Source: DASVLX01 sp035552275 (GTDB taxonomy: Bacteria; Actinomycetota; Actinomycetes; Mycobacteriales; Pseudonocardiaceae). From it: a stretch of 25,301 nucleotides of DNA. Shown in pieces: positions 6,706-14,594 of the stretch (position 1 is the first letter of the stretch; each line of letters opens with the position of its first letter). The stretch covers positions 1-25,301 of the forward strand of contig DASZLR010000187.1 of the NCBI GenBank assembly GCA_035552275.1. Direction: 5' to 3'. The notes beneath the pieces were generated by a model. It was not told where the DNA came from. It saw only the letters and a list, made by a program, of their open reading frames with translations, and did not search any database. The translations under genes were made by a program, and so were the position numbers.

Positions 6706-8301
6706 TCAGCATTTGGCGCCGGTCGGCGGCAGGGTCAGGTTGATCAGGTAGTTCGAGGCGAGCTGGTCGATGCACGAATTGCCTTGCAGGAACGTGGTGT
6801 GCTGGGTGCCCTGGAAGGTGAGCAGGCCGCCGTGCAGGGCATTGGCCAGCTTGACCCCGTTCTGGTACGGAGTCGCCGGGTCGTTGGTCGTGGAGATCAC
6901 CAGCGTCGGGGGCAGCCCGGTGACCGACGGCAGGTGTGGCCGCTCGGTCGGCGGCGCGGGCCAGTAGTCGCACGCGCTCAACGCGCCCACCGCCGGCCGG
7001 CCGTCGTCCAGGAACGGCGCGGCCTGCTTGTATCGCGCGGACGCCTCGGCGAGCGTGTTGACGTCGCTGACCGGCGGGGCATCGACGCACTGGACGGCGT
7101 TGAACGCGTCCTGCTCGTTGTTGTAGCTGCCGTCGGCGTTGCGGCCGTCGTAGGCGTCGGCGAGCGTCATCAGGATGTGGCCGCTGTTCTGCTTCAGCTC
7201 GGTCAGCCCGGACGTGAGGTACTGCCAGTAGTCCGGCGAGTACAACGCCTGGATCGCGCCGATGGTCGCGTCGTCGTAGCCGAGCATCCGGCCGTCGCCG
7301 ACCGGGACCGGATGGGTCAGCAGTGGGTTGACCAGGTCGCGGAACATGGCGACGGCCTGCGCGGGATCGGTGCCCAGCGGGCAGTCGGGCTGCTTCACGC
7401 ACGACTGGACGTACTGGTTGAACGCGGTCTGGAAGCCGGTGGCCTGACCGACGGTCTCGTCCACCAGGCTCTCGGTCGGGTCGACCGCGCCGTCCAGCAG
7501 CAATGCACGGACATTGCGCGGGAACTGCTCGGCGTAGATCGTGCCGAGGTAGGTGCCGTAGGAGTAGCCGAGGTAGGTCAGCTTCGGCTCGCCGAGCGCC
7601 GAGCGCAGCACGTCCATGTCCCTGGCGACATCCCGGGTGCCGACGTTGCCCAGCATCTGCGTGCCGTGCTGAGTGCGCTGGGCGCAGTCGTTGGCGTACT
7701 GCCGTTGCTGCGCCTCGAATTTCGCCACGCCGTCCGGGGTGACGTCGTCGTCCAGGTCGCTGGCGCGTTCGGCGTCGTACTCGCTGGCGGTCAGGCAGTG
7801 CACCGCCGGCTGGCTCGCGCCGATGCCGCGCGGGTCGAAGCCGACGAGATCGAAGCGGGCCGCGAGCGGGCTGGTGGACCAGTTCTTGTTGGTGTTGGCG
7901 GCGGCCTCCATGCCGGACGCGCCGGGACCGCCGGGGTTGACCACCACCGAGCCGATCCGGCGGGCCGCGTCGGTGGCCTTCACCCGCAGCACGCCGATGC
8001 TGGCGGTGGCGCCGGTGGGACTGGCGTAGTCCAGCGGCACGGTCAGCCGGGCGCACTGGAACGACGGGTTGGCGTACAGCGTCGAATCGTCCGGGGTCAT
8101 CGCGTAGGAAGTGCAGGAACCCCAGGTCAGCGGCTGGCTGTAGAACGATGTCAGGCCCGCCGGCACGGGTCCGACCGGTCCCCTGTGTTCCACGTTGGTC
8201 GGTGCCACGCCCGCTGTCCCGCCGCTGCTCGAAGTGCAGGCCGAGGCGAACCCGAGTAGGGCGAGAATGAGGACGGCGAACCGGCGCGAACGTGTAGGCA
8301 C
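6706..8301 (-). CDS. TAP-like alpha/beta hydrolase lipoprotein (tripeptidyl aminopeptidase type)
   Basis: This 531-residue exported alpha/beta hydrolase belongs to the family of Streptomyces tripeptidyl aminopeptidase, SlpD/SlpE and mycobacterial CaeA/Hip1. The N-terminus is a signal peptide with a lipobox-like ASAC, Cys at residue 22. The oxyanion-loop motif VVNPGGPGASG is followed by FDPRGIGAS, the nucleophile elbow GYSYG (Ser247), and a C-terminal TAP-like domain with Asp474 (TTNDPATP) and His501 (GTQHTTF). Several cysteines of the cap region are conserved. It probably cleaves peptides or esters at the cell surface. In M. tuberculosis the related Rv2223c/Rv2224c genes lie next to panB, consistent with this neighbourhood. 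It is divergent from nadE across 92 bases. Confidence 0.9.
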   Translation of the reverse strand: MPTRSRRFAVLILALLGFASACTSSSGGTAGVAPTNVEHRGPVGPVPAGLTSFYSQPLTWGSCTSYAMTPDDSTLYANPSFQCARLTVPLDYASPTGATASIGVLRVKATDAARRIGSVVVNPGGPGASGMEAAANTNKNWSTSPLAARFDLVGFDPRGIGASQPAVHCLTASEYDAERASDLDDDVTPDGVAKFEAQQRQYANDCAQRTQHGTQMLGNVGTRDVARDMDVLRSALGEPKLTYLGYSYGTYLGTIYAEQFPRNVRALLLDGAVDPTESLVDETVGQATGFQTAFNQYVQSCVKQPDCPLGTDPAQAVAMFRDLVNPLLTHPVPVGDGRMLGYDDATIGAIQALYSPDYWQYLTSGLTELKQNSGHILMTLADAYDGRNADGSYNNEQDAFNAVQCVDAPPVSDVNTLAEASARYKQAAPFLDDGRPAVGALSACDYWPAPPTERPHLPSVTGLPPTLVISTTNDPATPYQNGVKLANALHGGLLTFQGTQHTTFLQGNSCIDQLASNYLINLTLPPTGAKC

Positions 8302-8393
8302 CCGGTGATCGTGCCATCCGCGCTGTTTGGTCCGGTTGATCCGTACACCACACGGCCGCGCACGAACGTCGGCCGGTGGGTGATGATGGCGGT

Positions 8394-10127
8394 ATGCCGC
8401 AGTTGCGCGTAGCGATGGCCCAGGTGGACTCCTGCGTCGGGGACCTCACCGGGAACGCCGACATGATCGTGGCCTGGACCCGGAGGGCCGCGCAGGCCGG
8501 CGCGCGGATCGTGGTGTTCCCGGAGATGGCGCTCACCGGTTATCCGGTCGAGGACCTGGCGCTGCGCGAGTCCTTCGGCGAGGCGTCCCGAGACGCGCTG
8601 GAGGCGCTCGCCGGCCGGCTCGCCGACGCGGGCTGCGCCGAGGTCGCCGCGTTCGTCGGCTATCTGGACCGGGACGACGCCGGCCCGCGCAACGCCGCCG
8701 CCGTGCTCTACGACGGCCGGGTGGTGGCCCGGCAGTTCAAGCACTTCCTGCCCAACTACGGGGTTTTCGACGAGCAGCGGCTGTTCCGGCCGGGCGACTC
8801 GGTGACGGTGATCCGATTGCACGGACTCGACATCGGCATGGTGATCTGCGAGGACCTGTGGTGGCCGGGCGGGCCGGTCGCCGCGCTCGCCGAGGCCGGC
8901 GTGGATCTGGTGGTGTCGCCGAACGCTTCGCCGTACGAGCGCGACAAGGACGACCAACGGCTGCCGCTGGTGTCCAGGCGGGCGGTGGAGCTGGGCGCGC
9001 CGCTGTGCTACGTCAACATCGTCGGCGGGCAGGACGAGCTGGTGTTCGACGGCGACTCGATCGTGGCCGACGGCGCCGGGGAACTGTTGACCAGGGCGCC
9101 GCAGTTCGTGGAGCACCTGCAGGTGGTCGACTTCGAGCTGCCCGGCGGGCGGACCGGGCGGACCGGCGAGGTCGCCGGGTTCCGCTGCGAGCGGGTGGTG
9201 CTGTCCGAGGAACCGTTGCCGGCCTATCCCGCGCTGCCGGTGCCGAAGCCGGCCGAACCGTTGCCGGATATGGCCGAGGTGTGGGCGGCGCTGGTGACCG
9301 GACTGCGGGACTACGCGCGCAAGAACGGATTCAAGTCGGCGGTGCTCGGACTCTCCGGCGGCATCGACTCGGCGGTGTGCGCGGCGCTCGCGGTGGACGC
9401 CCTGGGCGCGGCGGCGGTGCACGGCGTGTCGATGCCCTCGGCGTACTCGTCGAAGCATTCCCGGGGTGACGCCGCCGACATGGCCCGCCGCACCGGACTG
9501 GACTTCCAGGTGCAGCCGATCGCCGACATGGTGGACGTGTTCGTGCGGCAGCTTGGCCTGACCGGCTTGGCCGAGGAGAACATTCAGGCGCGGTGCCGCG
9601 GGATGACGCTGATGGCACTGTCTAATTCGGCCGGTCATCTGGTGTTGGCCACCGGCAACAAGACCGAGCTGGCGGTCGGGTACTCCACCATCTACGGGGA
9701 CGCGGTGGGCGGTTTCGCGCCGATCAAGGACGTGCCGAAGGTGCTGGTGTGGGAACTGGCGAAGTGGCGCAACGCCGAAGCCGCCCGGCACGGTGAGATT
9801 CCGCCGATCCCGGAGAACTCGATCACCAAGCCGCCGTCGGCGGAGTTGCGGCCGGGCCAGTTGGACAGCGACTCGCTGCCGGACTACCTGCTGCTGGACG
9901 ACGTGCTGGACGACTACATCGAGGGCGACAAGGGCTACCGCGATCTGCTCGACGCCGGCTTCGATCCGGAGTTGGTGGAACGGGTGCTGCGGATGGTCGA
10001 CGCGGCCGAGTACAAGCGCCGCCAGTACCCACCGGGCACCAAGATCAGCCTGAAGGCGTTCGGCCGGGACCGCCGACTCCCCATCACCAACGGCTGGCGC
10101 GAGCGGTCCACCATCACGTCATCGTGA
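8394..10127 (+). CDS. nadE: Glutamine-dependent NAD+ synthetase
   Basis: This 577-residue two-domain enzyme makes NAD+ from deamido-NAD+, ATP and glutamine. The N-terminal nitrilase-type glutaminase carries the Glu-Lys-Cys triad: Glu44 in FPEMALTGYP, Lys116 in RQFKHFLPNYGVFDE, Cys152 in VICEDLWWPGG. The C-terminal synthetase has the ATP pyrophosphatase loop SGGIDSA (321-327), then ATGNKTELAVGYSTIYGD and the PPSAELRPGQ loop. Ammonia passes between the two sites. ATG 8394 is chosen from the family start (PQLRVAMAQV); a GTG at 8376 is also in frame. The Shine-Dalgarno signal is poor. The stop codon lies inside a palindrome that probably belongs to the vapBC promoter. Confidence 0.97.
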   Translation: MPQLRVAMAQVDSCVGDLTGNADMIVAWTRRAAQAGARIVVFPEMALTGYPVEDLALRESFGEASRDALEALAGRLADAGCAEVAAFVGYLDRDDAGPRNAAAVLYDGRVVARQFKHFLPNYGVFDEQRLFRPGDSVTVIRLHGLDIGMVICEDLWWPGGPVAALAEAGVDLVVSPNASPYERDKDDQRLPLVSRRAVELGAPLCYVNIVGGQDELVFDGDSIVADGAGELLTRAPQFVEHLQVVDFELPGGRTGRTGEVAGFRCERVVLSEEPLPAYPALPVPKPAEPLPDMAEVWAALVTGLRDYARKNGFKSAVLGLSGGIDSAVCAALAVDALGAAAVHGVSMPSAYSSKHSRGDAADMARRTGLDFQVQPIADMVDVFVRQLGLTGLAEENIQARCRGMTLMALSNSAGHLVLATGNKTELAVGYSTIYGDAVGGFAPIKDVPKVLVWELAKWRNAEAARHGEIPPIPENSITKPPSAELRPGQLDSDSLPDYLLLDDVLDDYIEGDKGYRDLLDAGFDPELVERVLRMVDAAEYKRRQYPPGTKISLKAFGRDRRLPITNGWRERSTITSS

Positions 10128-10144
10128 TGTACTGATGCTATGGT
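10112..10144 (+). promoter_or_regulatory. Putative vapBC operator and promoter
   Basis: CATCACG (10112-10118) and CGTGATG (10123-10129) form a perfect 7-bp palindrome with a 4-base spacer, covering the nadE stop codon. TATGGT (10139-10144) lies six bases before GTG 10151, so it could be the -10 box of a leaderless vapB transcript, with the palindrome over the -35/spacer region. Autorepression of such operons by the RHH antitoxin is the usual arrangement; binding here is inferred. Confidence 0.5.
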
Positions 10145-10150
10145 GTCGTC

Positions 10151-10381
10151 GTGCGCACCACCATTGATCTGCCCGAGGACATCCATCAATTGGCTCTGTC
10201 CATCGCTCGCGACACCGGACACACACTGAGCGAGACAGTCACCGACCTGATCCGTCGCGGGTTGGGGCCCAGCCCCAAGGAGGCCAAGACTTTCGTCAGT
10301 CCGGTGACGGGTTTGCCGGTGTTCAGTCTCGGTTCGCCCGTTACGACCGAGGACGTTCGCGCATTGGAAGACGACGAGTGA
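10151..10381 (+). CDS. vapB: VapB-like ribbon-helix-helix antitoxin
   Basis: This 76-residue protein has a ribbon-helix-helix N-terminus: the strand MRTTIDLPEDIH, then two helices with QLALSIARDTGHTLSETVTDLIRRGL. The disordered acidic C-terminus would wrap the toxin (EDVRALEDDE). It should bind DNA as a dimer and neutralise the PIN toxin encoded next to it, whose start overlaps its stop as GTGA. GTG 10151 lacks a Shine-Dalgarno sequence but stands six bases after a -10-like TATGGT, consistent with leaderless expression. Confidence 0.9.
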   Translation: MRTTIDLPEDIHQLALSIARDTGHTLSETVTDLIRRGLGPSPKEAKTFVSPVTGLPVFSLGSPVTTEDVRALEDDE

Positions 10382-10785
10382 CGACGCTGCTAGACGCCAA
10401 TGTGCTGATCGCCTTGCTTGACACAGACCACGTGCATCATGATGCGGCCGAGAAGTGGCTTGCCCAGTCCACAGATCGCTTCGCGACCTGCCCAATCACC
10501 GAAGGCAGCCTGATCCGTTTCACGGTCCAGCGAGGACAATCGGTCGACTGGGCACAGACCATCCTCAACAAGTTGTTCAACAATCCACGGCATGAGTTCT
10601 GGCCGAACGACGTCTCCTACCGCGATGTGCAGATGCGAGGCGTCATCGGCCATCGGCAGGTGACAGACGCCTACCTCGCGGAGTTGGCTCGCACCCATAG
10701 CGCCCGACTGGCCACGTTCGATCAGGGTCTGGCCAAGCTGCACACTGATGTCGCCGACCTCGTGCCGACCGACACCGGACGCTGA
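10378..10785 (+). CDS. vapC: VapC-like PIN-domain toxin
   Basis: This 135-residue PIN-domain ribonuclease of the TA-VapC type has the acidic metal-binding residues in their expected places: Asp6 in LLDANVLIALLD, Glu42 in ITEGSLIRF, Asp97 in VTDAYLAELAR and Asp115 in ATFDQGL. Toxins of this family cleave tRNA or rRNA. It starts with GTG overlapping the vapB stop by four bases, the standard coupled arrangement. No residue is missing, so it appears intact. The RNA target cannot be read from the sequence. Confidence 0.93.
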   Translation: MTTLLDANVLIALLDTDHVHHDAAEKWLAQSTDRFATCPITEGSLIRFTVQRGQSVDWAQTILNKLFNNPRHEFWPNDVSYRDVQMRGVIGHRQVTDAYLAELARTHSARLATFDQGLAKLHTDVADLVPTDTGR

Positions 10786-10912
10786 TCGACCGAAGCACGC
10801 AGCCGTGTTTCATACAGATTAATCCGATTTAGTCCATTTGGAGTCTCGCCAAAACCGATCTTGATCATGTTTACTCGATTCAGGATCAGGACGGGTGTAG
10901 GAGCGTGCGCAA

Positions 10913-11476
10913 ATGGTGATGACCACTCCCCTGTTGCTACGCTGGGTGTTCATACCAGCACTCCTGGTGTTCTCGGTGCCGGCGATCGGCCGGCTGGTCG
11001 CGCTGCGCGCCAGCACCGACCGGCCCGCCGACATTCCGGACTGGCATGAGGACCTCGCCCAGCTCGTGATGGGCGGGGCGATGATCGCGATGCTGCTGTC
11101 CCGGACCAATCTGGTGCCGAAACCGGTGTGGCTGGTGGCGTTCGGCATTCAGGCGATCGCCTTCGGCGCGCAGCTTCTCGGCCTGTCCTCGAAGAACTGC
11201 GGCTGCGCGAACTGGCCCCGGGTGCATCACCTGATGGCCGGCCTGGCGATGGCCTACGCGCTGACCGGCACGATGGAACTGCCGGCGCTGGCCGGCTCGT
11301 TCGGCATGTACTTCATCGGCTACACCGGCTGGGCCGGATACCGGCTGGTGCGGGCGCGGGCCGTGGCGGTCGCCGGGCCGGGCGGGCTGGTGCTCTGGCA
11401 GCCCCAGGTGGTCGAGATCGGCCGGGTCGTCATGGGCCTGGGCATGGCCTACATGATGTTGTCCGCAGCCATGTGA
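10913..11476 (+). CDS. DUF5134-like multi-pass membrane protein
   Basis: This 187-residue protein has about five hydrophobic helices: FIPALLVFSVPAIG, LVMGGAMIAMLL, LVAFGIQAIAFGAQLLG, HHLMAGLAMAYAL and VVMGLGMAYMMLSAAM. Histidines placed next to methionine-rich helices (DWHEDLAQLVM, VHHLMAGLAM) resemble actinobacterial DUF5134 proteins. The His/Met pattern hints at metal or haem binding, but no function is established. ATG 10913 is supported by TAGGAG about nine bases upstream. The 127 bp before it is AT-rich for this window and probably holds its promoter, though I see no clear -10/-35 pair. Confidence 0.65.
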   Translation: MVMTTPLLLRWVFIPALLVFSVPAIGRLVALRASTDRPADIPDWHEDLAQLVMGGAMIAMLLSRTNLVPKPVWLVAFGIQAIAFGAQLLGLSSKNCGCANWPRVHHLMAGLAMAYALTGTMELPALAGSFGMYFIGYTGWAGYRLVRARAVAVAGPGGLVLWQPQVVEIGRVVMGLGMAYMMLSAAM

Positions 11477-11557
11477 CGAGCCAGGGGGCACTGTCCAGCA
11501 AGGTGACCAGCGCGCCCGCCGCGAACTGGTGTGAAACTTGTCCCATCGCGCTGCGCG

Positions 11558-11575
11558 GACACCGTTTCTGGTGTC
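11558..11575. promoter_or_regulatory. Inverted repeat upstream of panB
   Basis: GACACC (11558-11563) and GGTGTC (11570-11575) form a perfect inverted repeat with a 6-base spacer, 73 bases before the panB start. It could be an operator or a leader hairpin. No known binding-site consensus is recognised. Confidence 0.35.
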
Positions 11576-11647
11576 ACGCTCAGCGTGCACCATCCACCAC
11601 ACCCGGAGACCCGCCAAGGGCTTCGAGGGAAGGACGGTTTGAGGACA

Positions 11648-12523
11648 ATGACGTCTGTCGAAACACCCGCCGAGGTAGCCGCGCCGTACGGAACTGGTCC
11701 GGCGGCAGCTGGCAACAAGCCCGCCAAGCGGGTGCGCATTCACCACCTGCGGGAGCTGAAGGAGCGCGGCGAGCCGTGGCCGATGCTCACCGCGTATGAC
11801 ATGTACTCCGCCGAGCTGTTCGACGAGGCCGGCATTCCGGTCCTGCTGGTCGGCGATTCCGCCTCCAACAACGTGTTCGGCTATGACACCTCGCTGCCGG
11901 TCACCGTGGACGAGCTGTTGCCGCTGGTCCGGGCGGTCACCCGCTCGGTGAAGCGGGCGCTGGTCGTCGCCGACCTGCCGTTCGGCTCGTACCAGGTGTC
12001 CCCCGAGCAGGCGCTGGCCACCGGCGTCCGGTTCATGAAGGAAGGCCGGGCGCACGCGGTCAAGCTGGAGGGCGGCCGGCGGTTCGCCGCGCACGTCGAG
12101 GCGCTGACCGCGGCCGGCGTGCCGGTGATGGGCCACATCGGATTCACCCCACAGAGTGAACACAACCTGGGCGGCTACCGGGTCCAGGGCCGTGGCTCGG
12201 CCGCCGGCGACACGATGCTGGCCGACGCGCTGGCACTGCAGGAGGCCGGCGCGTTCGCCGTGGTGATGGAGATGGTGCCGGCCGAGGTCGCCAAGAAGGT
12301 CACCCACGAGCTGGTCATCCCGACCGTCGGCATCGGCGCCGGGCCGGACTGCGACGCGCAGGTGCTGGTCTGGCAGGACATGGCCGGGCTGCGGCGCGGC
12401 CGGACGCCCCGGTTCGTCAAGCGGTACGCCGACCTGGCCGGCGTGCTGTCCGACGCGGCGACCCAGTTCGCCAACGAGGTGCGCGGCCGCGAGTTCCCCG
12501 CGCCCGAGCACGCCTTCCACTGA
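11648..12523 (+). CDS. panB: 3-methyl-2-oxobutanoate hydroxymethyltransferase
   Basis: PanB transfers a hydroxymethyl group from 5,10-methylene-tetrahydrofolate to alpha-ketoisovalerate, giving ketopantoate, the first committed step of pantothenate and CoA synthesis. The 291-residue TIM-barrel protein shows the metal and substrate motifs: MLTAYDMYSAELFDEAG, VGDSASNNVFGYDTSLPVT, VVADLPFGSY, VKLEGG, GHIGFTPQS and the catalytic Glu region AFAVVMEMVPAEVA. The last strand carries IPTVGIGAGPDCDAQVLV. ATG 11648 is used. A TTG at 11639 with AAGGA four bases upstream is a serious alternative and would add only three residues. The N-terminal 35 residues are Ala/Thr/Pro-rich and probably flexible. Confidence 0.97.
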   Translation: MTSVETPAEVAAPYGTGPAAAGNKPAKRVRIHHLRELKERGEPWPMLTAYDMYSAELFDEAGIPVLLVGDSASNNVFGYDTSLPVTVDELLPLVRAVTRSVKRALVVADLPFGSYQVSPEQALATGVRFMKEGRAHAVKLEGGRRFAAHVEALTAAGVPVMGHIGFTPQSEHNLGGYRVQGRGSAAGDTMLADALALQEAGAFAVVMEMVPAEVAKKVTHELVIPTVGIGAGPDCDAQVLVWQDMAGLRRGRTPRFVKRYADLAGVLSDAATQFANEVRGREFPAPEHAFH

Positions 12524-12595
12524 TCAGTGCTCTGCTGATCAGTGCCCTGCCGATCAGTCCACTGCTGGTCGGTGCTCTGCTGATCAGTCCACTGT
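12521..12595. repeat. Five tandem 15-bp repeats between panB and the RNB gene
   Basis: Five units of 15 bp follow each other without gaps: 12521-12535, 12536-12550, 12551-12565, 12566-12580 and 12581-12595. The consensus is TGATCAGTGCTCTGC; some units have CGATCAG or TGGTCGG, and two carry a CCA variant in place of the GCT triplet. The first unit begins with the panB stop codon, and the last reaches into the final codons of the convergent RNB gene. Neighbouring units give TGATCAG ... CTGATCA inverted pairs (7-bp arms, 7-base loop), so the array can fold as hairpins and may terminate both transcripts. Confidence 0.85.
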
Positions 12596-14062
12596 GGAAC
12601 AGGAGATGCCACCGGCCACGGCCGGTGGCATCTCGGGCACGAAGGTGACCTTGCGCCGCACTGGGTCGGCGTCCACGAGTCGCACCGATATCCGCTCGCC
12701 TTCGGGCAGACTGCCGCCCACGCACTTGGCCAGCACCGGCGGATCGGCGACGAAGATCTCGCCGCCGCGCGCCTCGGCGTGCAGCACCACCGCCGGGAAC
12801 ACCTCGCCGATCCGGTCCGCCAGCAGCCACGATTCCACTTGCGCCACACAGGATCGCTCGACCCTGGTGGCCAGCGAGTCCGAAGTGGCCATCAGGCCGG
12901 GCAGCTCCGGCAGCGCGGCCCGCACCCACTCGGGCACCTCGGCGTCCGCGCCCACCGCCAGGCACACCTCTGCCGCGAACCGGTCCACCAGCCGGCGGAG
13001 CGGCGCGGTGACGTGCGTGTAAGCGGCGCCCAGACCGGCGTGCCCGGTGGTCGCGGCGACCACCCCGCCGCCCGCGTCCAGCACCGAGTAGCCGGCCCCG
13101 CGCAGTAACCGGGTGGCGTCCACGTGGAACGCCAGCGCCTCCGGCTGGGCCGGGTCCAGGTCGGCCAACATCCGAGTCGCCGACACCTCGGCCGGCCAGT
13201 CGATGCCCAGGGCGTGCGCCCGACGGCGCAGGCTGGCCATGGTGTCGGTGTCGGCTTCGGGCAGGGTGCGCAGCACGCCGATCCCGGCGGACAGCATCAG
13301 GCTCGCGGCGGCCATGCCGGTCAGCAGCGACAGTTCGGCGTTCCACGCCTCGACGTCCACCCGCGAGCGCAGCACCAGCCGCCAGCCGCCGTCGCCATCG
13401 GCGACCACCTGCTGTTCCGGCAGCTGCAGTTCCACCGCGCCCCGGTTCACCGCGTGCTCCCGGCGCAGCCGGCCGAACTCGGGCAGCGCCGCGAACGACG
13501 GATGCGGGGCACCGGCGGCGAGCAGGCCGCGCACGGTGTCGAAGTCGAACTGCTCGACGGACCGGACCACCGCCCGCCGCACCCGCACGTTCTCCGGCTC
13601 GCCGTCGGCGTCGCAGTCGACGGTCCACAGCACGGCCGGGCGGACTTCTTCGGGCAGCAGGCTGGCGGCGTCCTGGGCCAGCAGCGCCGGATGCAGCGGC
13701 ACCGCGCCATCGGGCAGGAAGAGGGTCTGGCCGCGCCGCCGGGCCTCGGTGTCCAGCGCGCCGCCGGGACGGACGAAATGGCCGGCGTCGGCGATGGCGT
13801 AGTCCAGCCGGAACCCGCCGCGCGGACGGCGGCGGACCAGCATCGCCTGGTCGAGATCCTTCGCGCCGGGCGGGTCGATGGTGACCAGCGGCAGCTCGGT
13901 GGCGTCCTCCCGGTCACCCCACTCGGCGGACACCGCCTGCTCGGCCTCGACCAGCGCGGCGGTCGGGTAGTCGGCCGGCAGCCCGAACTCCGCGCGGAGC
14001 CCAGCGAAGTCGCGCACGCCGCGCGCGACTTCAACCCCCATGCCAGGAGGATCAACCGCCAC
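12584..14062 (-). CDS. RNB-domain exoribonuclease (RNase II/R family)
   Basis: This 492-residue protein has the RNB catalytic domain of RNase II/R, a 3'-to-5' RNA exonuclease. The active-site loop TIDPPGAKDLDQAM supplies Asp63, Asp69 and Asp71. The fourth acidic position of E. coli RNase II is Gln72 here, which as I recall is usual in this actinobacterial subfamily. Further family segments are YAIADAGHFVRPGGALD, RRGQTLFLPDG, PLHPALLAQDAASLLP and YTHVTAPLRRLVDRF. No full cold-shock domains are evident at the N-terminus, so it is a short form. GTG 14062 is chosen; it has no Shine-Dalgarno sequence but lies six bases after a -10-like TAGGGT. The 3' end runs into the tandem repeats. Confidence 0.92.
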   Translation of the reverse strand: MAVDPPGMGVEVARGVRDFAGLRAEFGLPADYPTAALVEAEQAVSAEWGDREDATELPLVTIDPPGAKDLDQAMLVRRRPRGGFRLDYAIADAGHFVRPGGALDTEARRRGQTLFLPDGAVPLHPALLAQDAASLLPEEVRPAVLWTVDCDADGEPENVRVRRAVVRSVEQFDFDTVRGLLAAGAPHPSFAALPEFGRLRREHAVNRGAVELQLPEQQVVADGDGGWRLVLRSRVDVEAWNAELSLLTGMAAASLMLSAGIGVLRTLPEADTDTMASLRRRAHALGIDWPAEVSATRMLADLDPAQPEALAFHVDATRLLRGAGYSVLDAGGGVVAATTGHAGLGAAYTHVTAPLRRLVDRFAAEVCLAVGADAEVPEWVRAALPELPGLMATSDSLATRVERSCVAQVESWLLADRIGEVFPAVVLHAEARGGEIFVADPPVLAKCVGGSLPEGERISVRLVDADPVRRKVTFVPEMPPAVAGGISCSTVD

Positions 14063-14096
14063 ACTTCGACCCTAGTTGGACCTACGGCACTTCGAC
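14062..14096 (-). promoter_or_regulatory. Putative promoter of the RNB gene with a 9-bp direct repeat
   Basis: On the minus strand TAGGGT (14074-14069) lies six bases before GTG 14062, suggesting a leaderless transcript. The 9-mer GTCGAAGTG occurs twice, at 14096-14088 and 14070-14062, 26 bp apart and flanking the -10 box. It may be a binding site; no regulator is known. Confidence 0.35.
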
Positions 14097-14113
14097 AGGG
14101 GCCGACAAGGTGG

Positions 14114-14578
14114 CTACCAGCCCTGGTGTGGGGCCGGCTGCTGTTGCGGCGGGGGCGGCCGGGGCGGAGTCTGCTGCGGGATCGGGTCGAGGCAGGACAC
14201 CAGCACGGTGGTGCTCTCGGCGTTGTCCACCCGCCGGCCGCTGCGCTCCCGGTACACCAGCTCGCCGTTCGCGTCGATCTCCACCAGGTAGCCGGCCTCG
14301 GCCAACTGCTCTTCGTCCAGGTCGACCAGCTTCTCGTGCCGGGAGGGCACCACCCGGTAGATCGGCCAGCTCAGGTGGCCGAACGCGCGGTGGAACTCGG
14401 CCAGCAGGTAGGTCATCTGGTGCTGCCAGGGCAACGGCATCGCCTCGGCCAGCGACAGCGGGAGCACCACGTAGCCGTCGTCGACACCGGGTCTGGGGCC
14501 GCTGCCGAAGTAGTCCCGCAGCGGCGCGCTGGACGCCGGCGGCCCACTGGGCCGGGGAATCGGATCGGGGGTGAACAT
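14114..14578 (-). CDS. Hypothetical protein, last gene of the type IV secretion-like operon
   Basis: This is a 154-residue soluble-looking protein with no signal peptide or membrane helix. It starts with a proline-rich stretch (TPDPIPRPSGPPASS). The middle part is well folded in appearance, reading YVVLPLSLAEAMPLPWQHQ, LLAEFHRAFGHLSWPIYRVV, then LDEEQLAEAGYLVEIDANG and LVYRERSGRRVDNAE. It ends with a proline/glutamine-rich tail (PPRPPPPQQQPAP). The family is not recognised. ATG 14578 is supported by a strong GGGGAGGGAGA. It begins 16 bases after the NlpC/P60 gene, so it is probably part of the same transcript and may serve the apparatus. Confidence 0.72.
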   Translation of the reverse strand: MFTPDPIPRPSGPPASSAPLRDYFGSGPRPGVDDGYVVLPLSLAEAMPLPWQHQMTYLLAEFHRAFGHLSWPIYRVVPSRHEKLVDLDEEQLAEAGYLVEIDANGELVYRERSGRRVDNAESTTVLVSCLDPIPQQTPPRPPPPQQQPAPHQGW

Positions 14579-14594
14579 GGTCTCCCTCCCCTGT

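Noticed and set aside
12521..12595. Short tandem repeats as a CRISPR array
   Set aside because: The units are 15 bp and directly adjacent with no spacers, and no cas gene is present.
13845..13879. Loss of a catalytic aspartate in the RNB active-site loop (Asp to Gln72)
   Set aside because: The three other acidic residues are present and, as I recall, Gln at this place is normal in the actinobacterial subfamily, so it is not evidence of an inactive enzyme.
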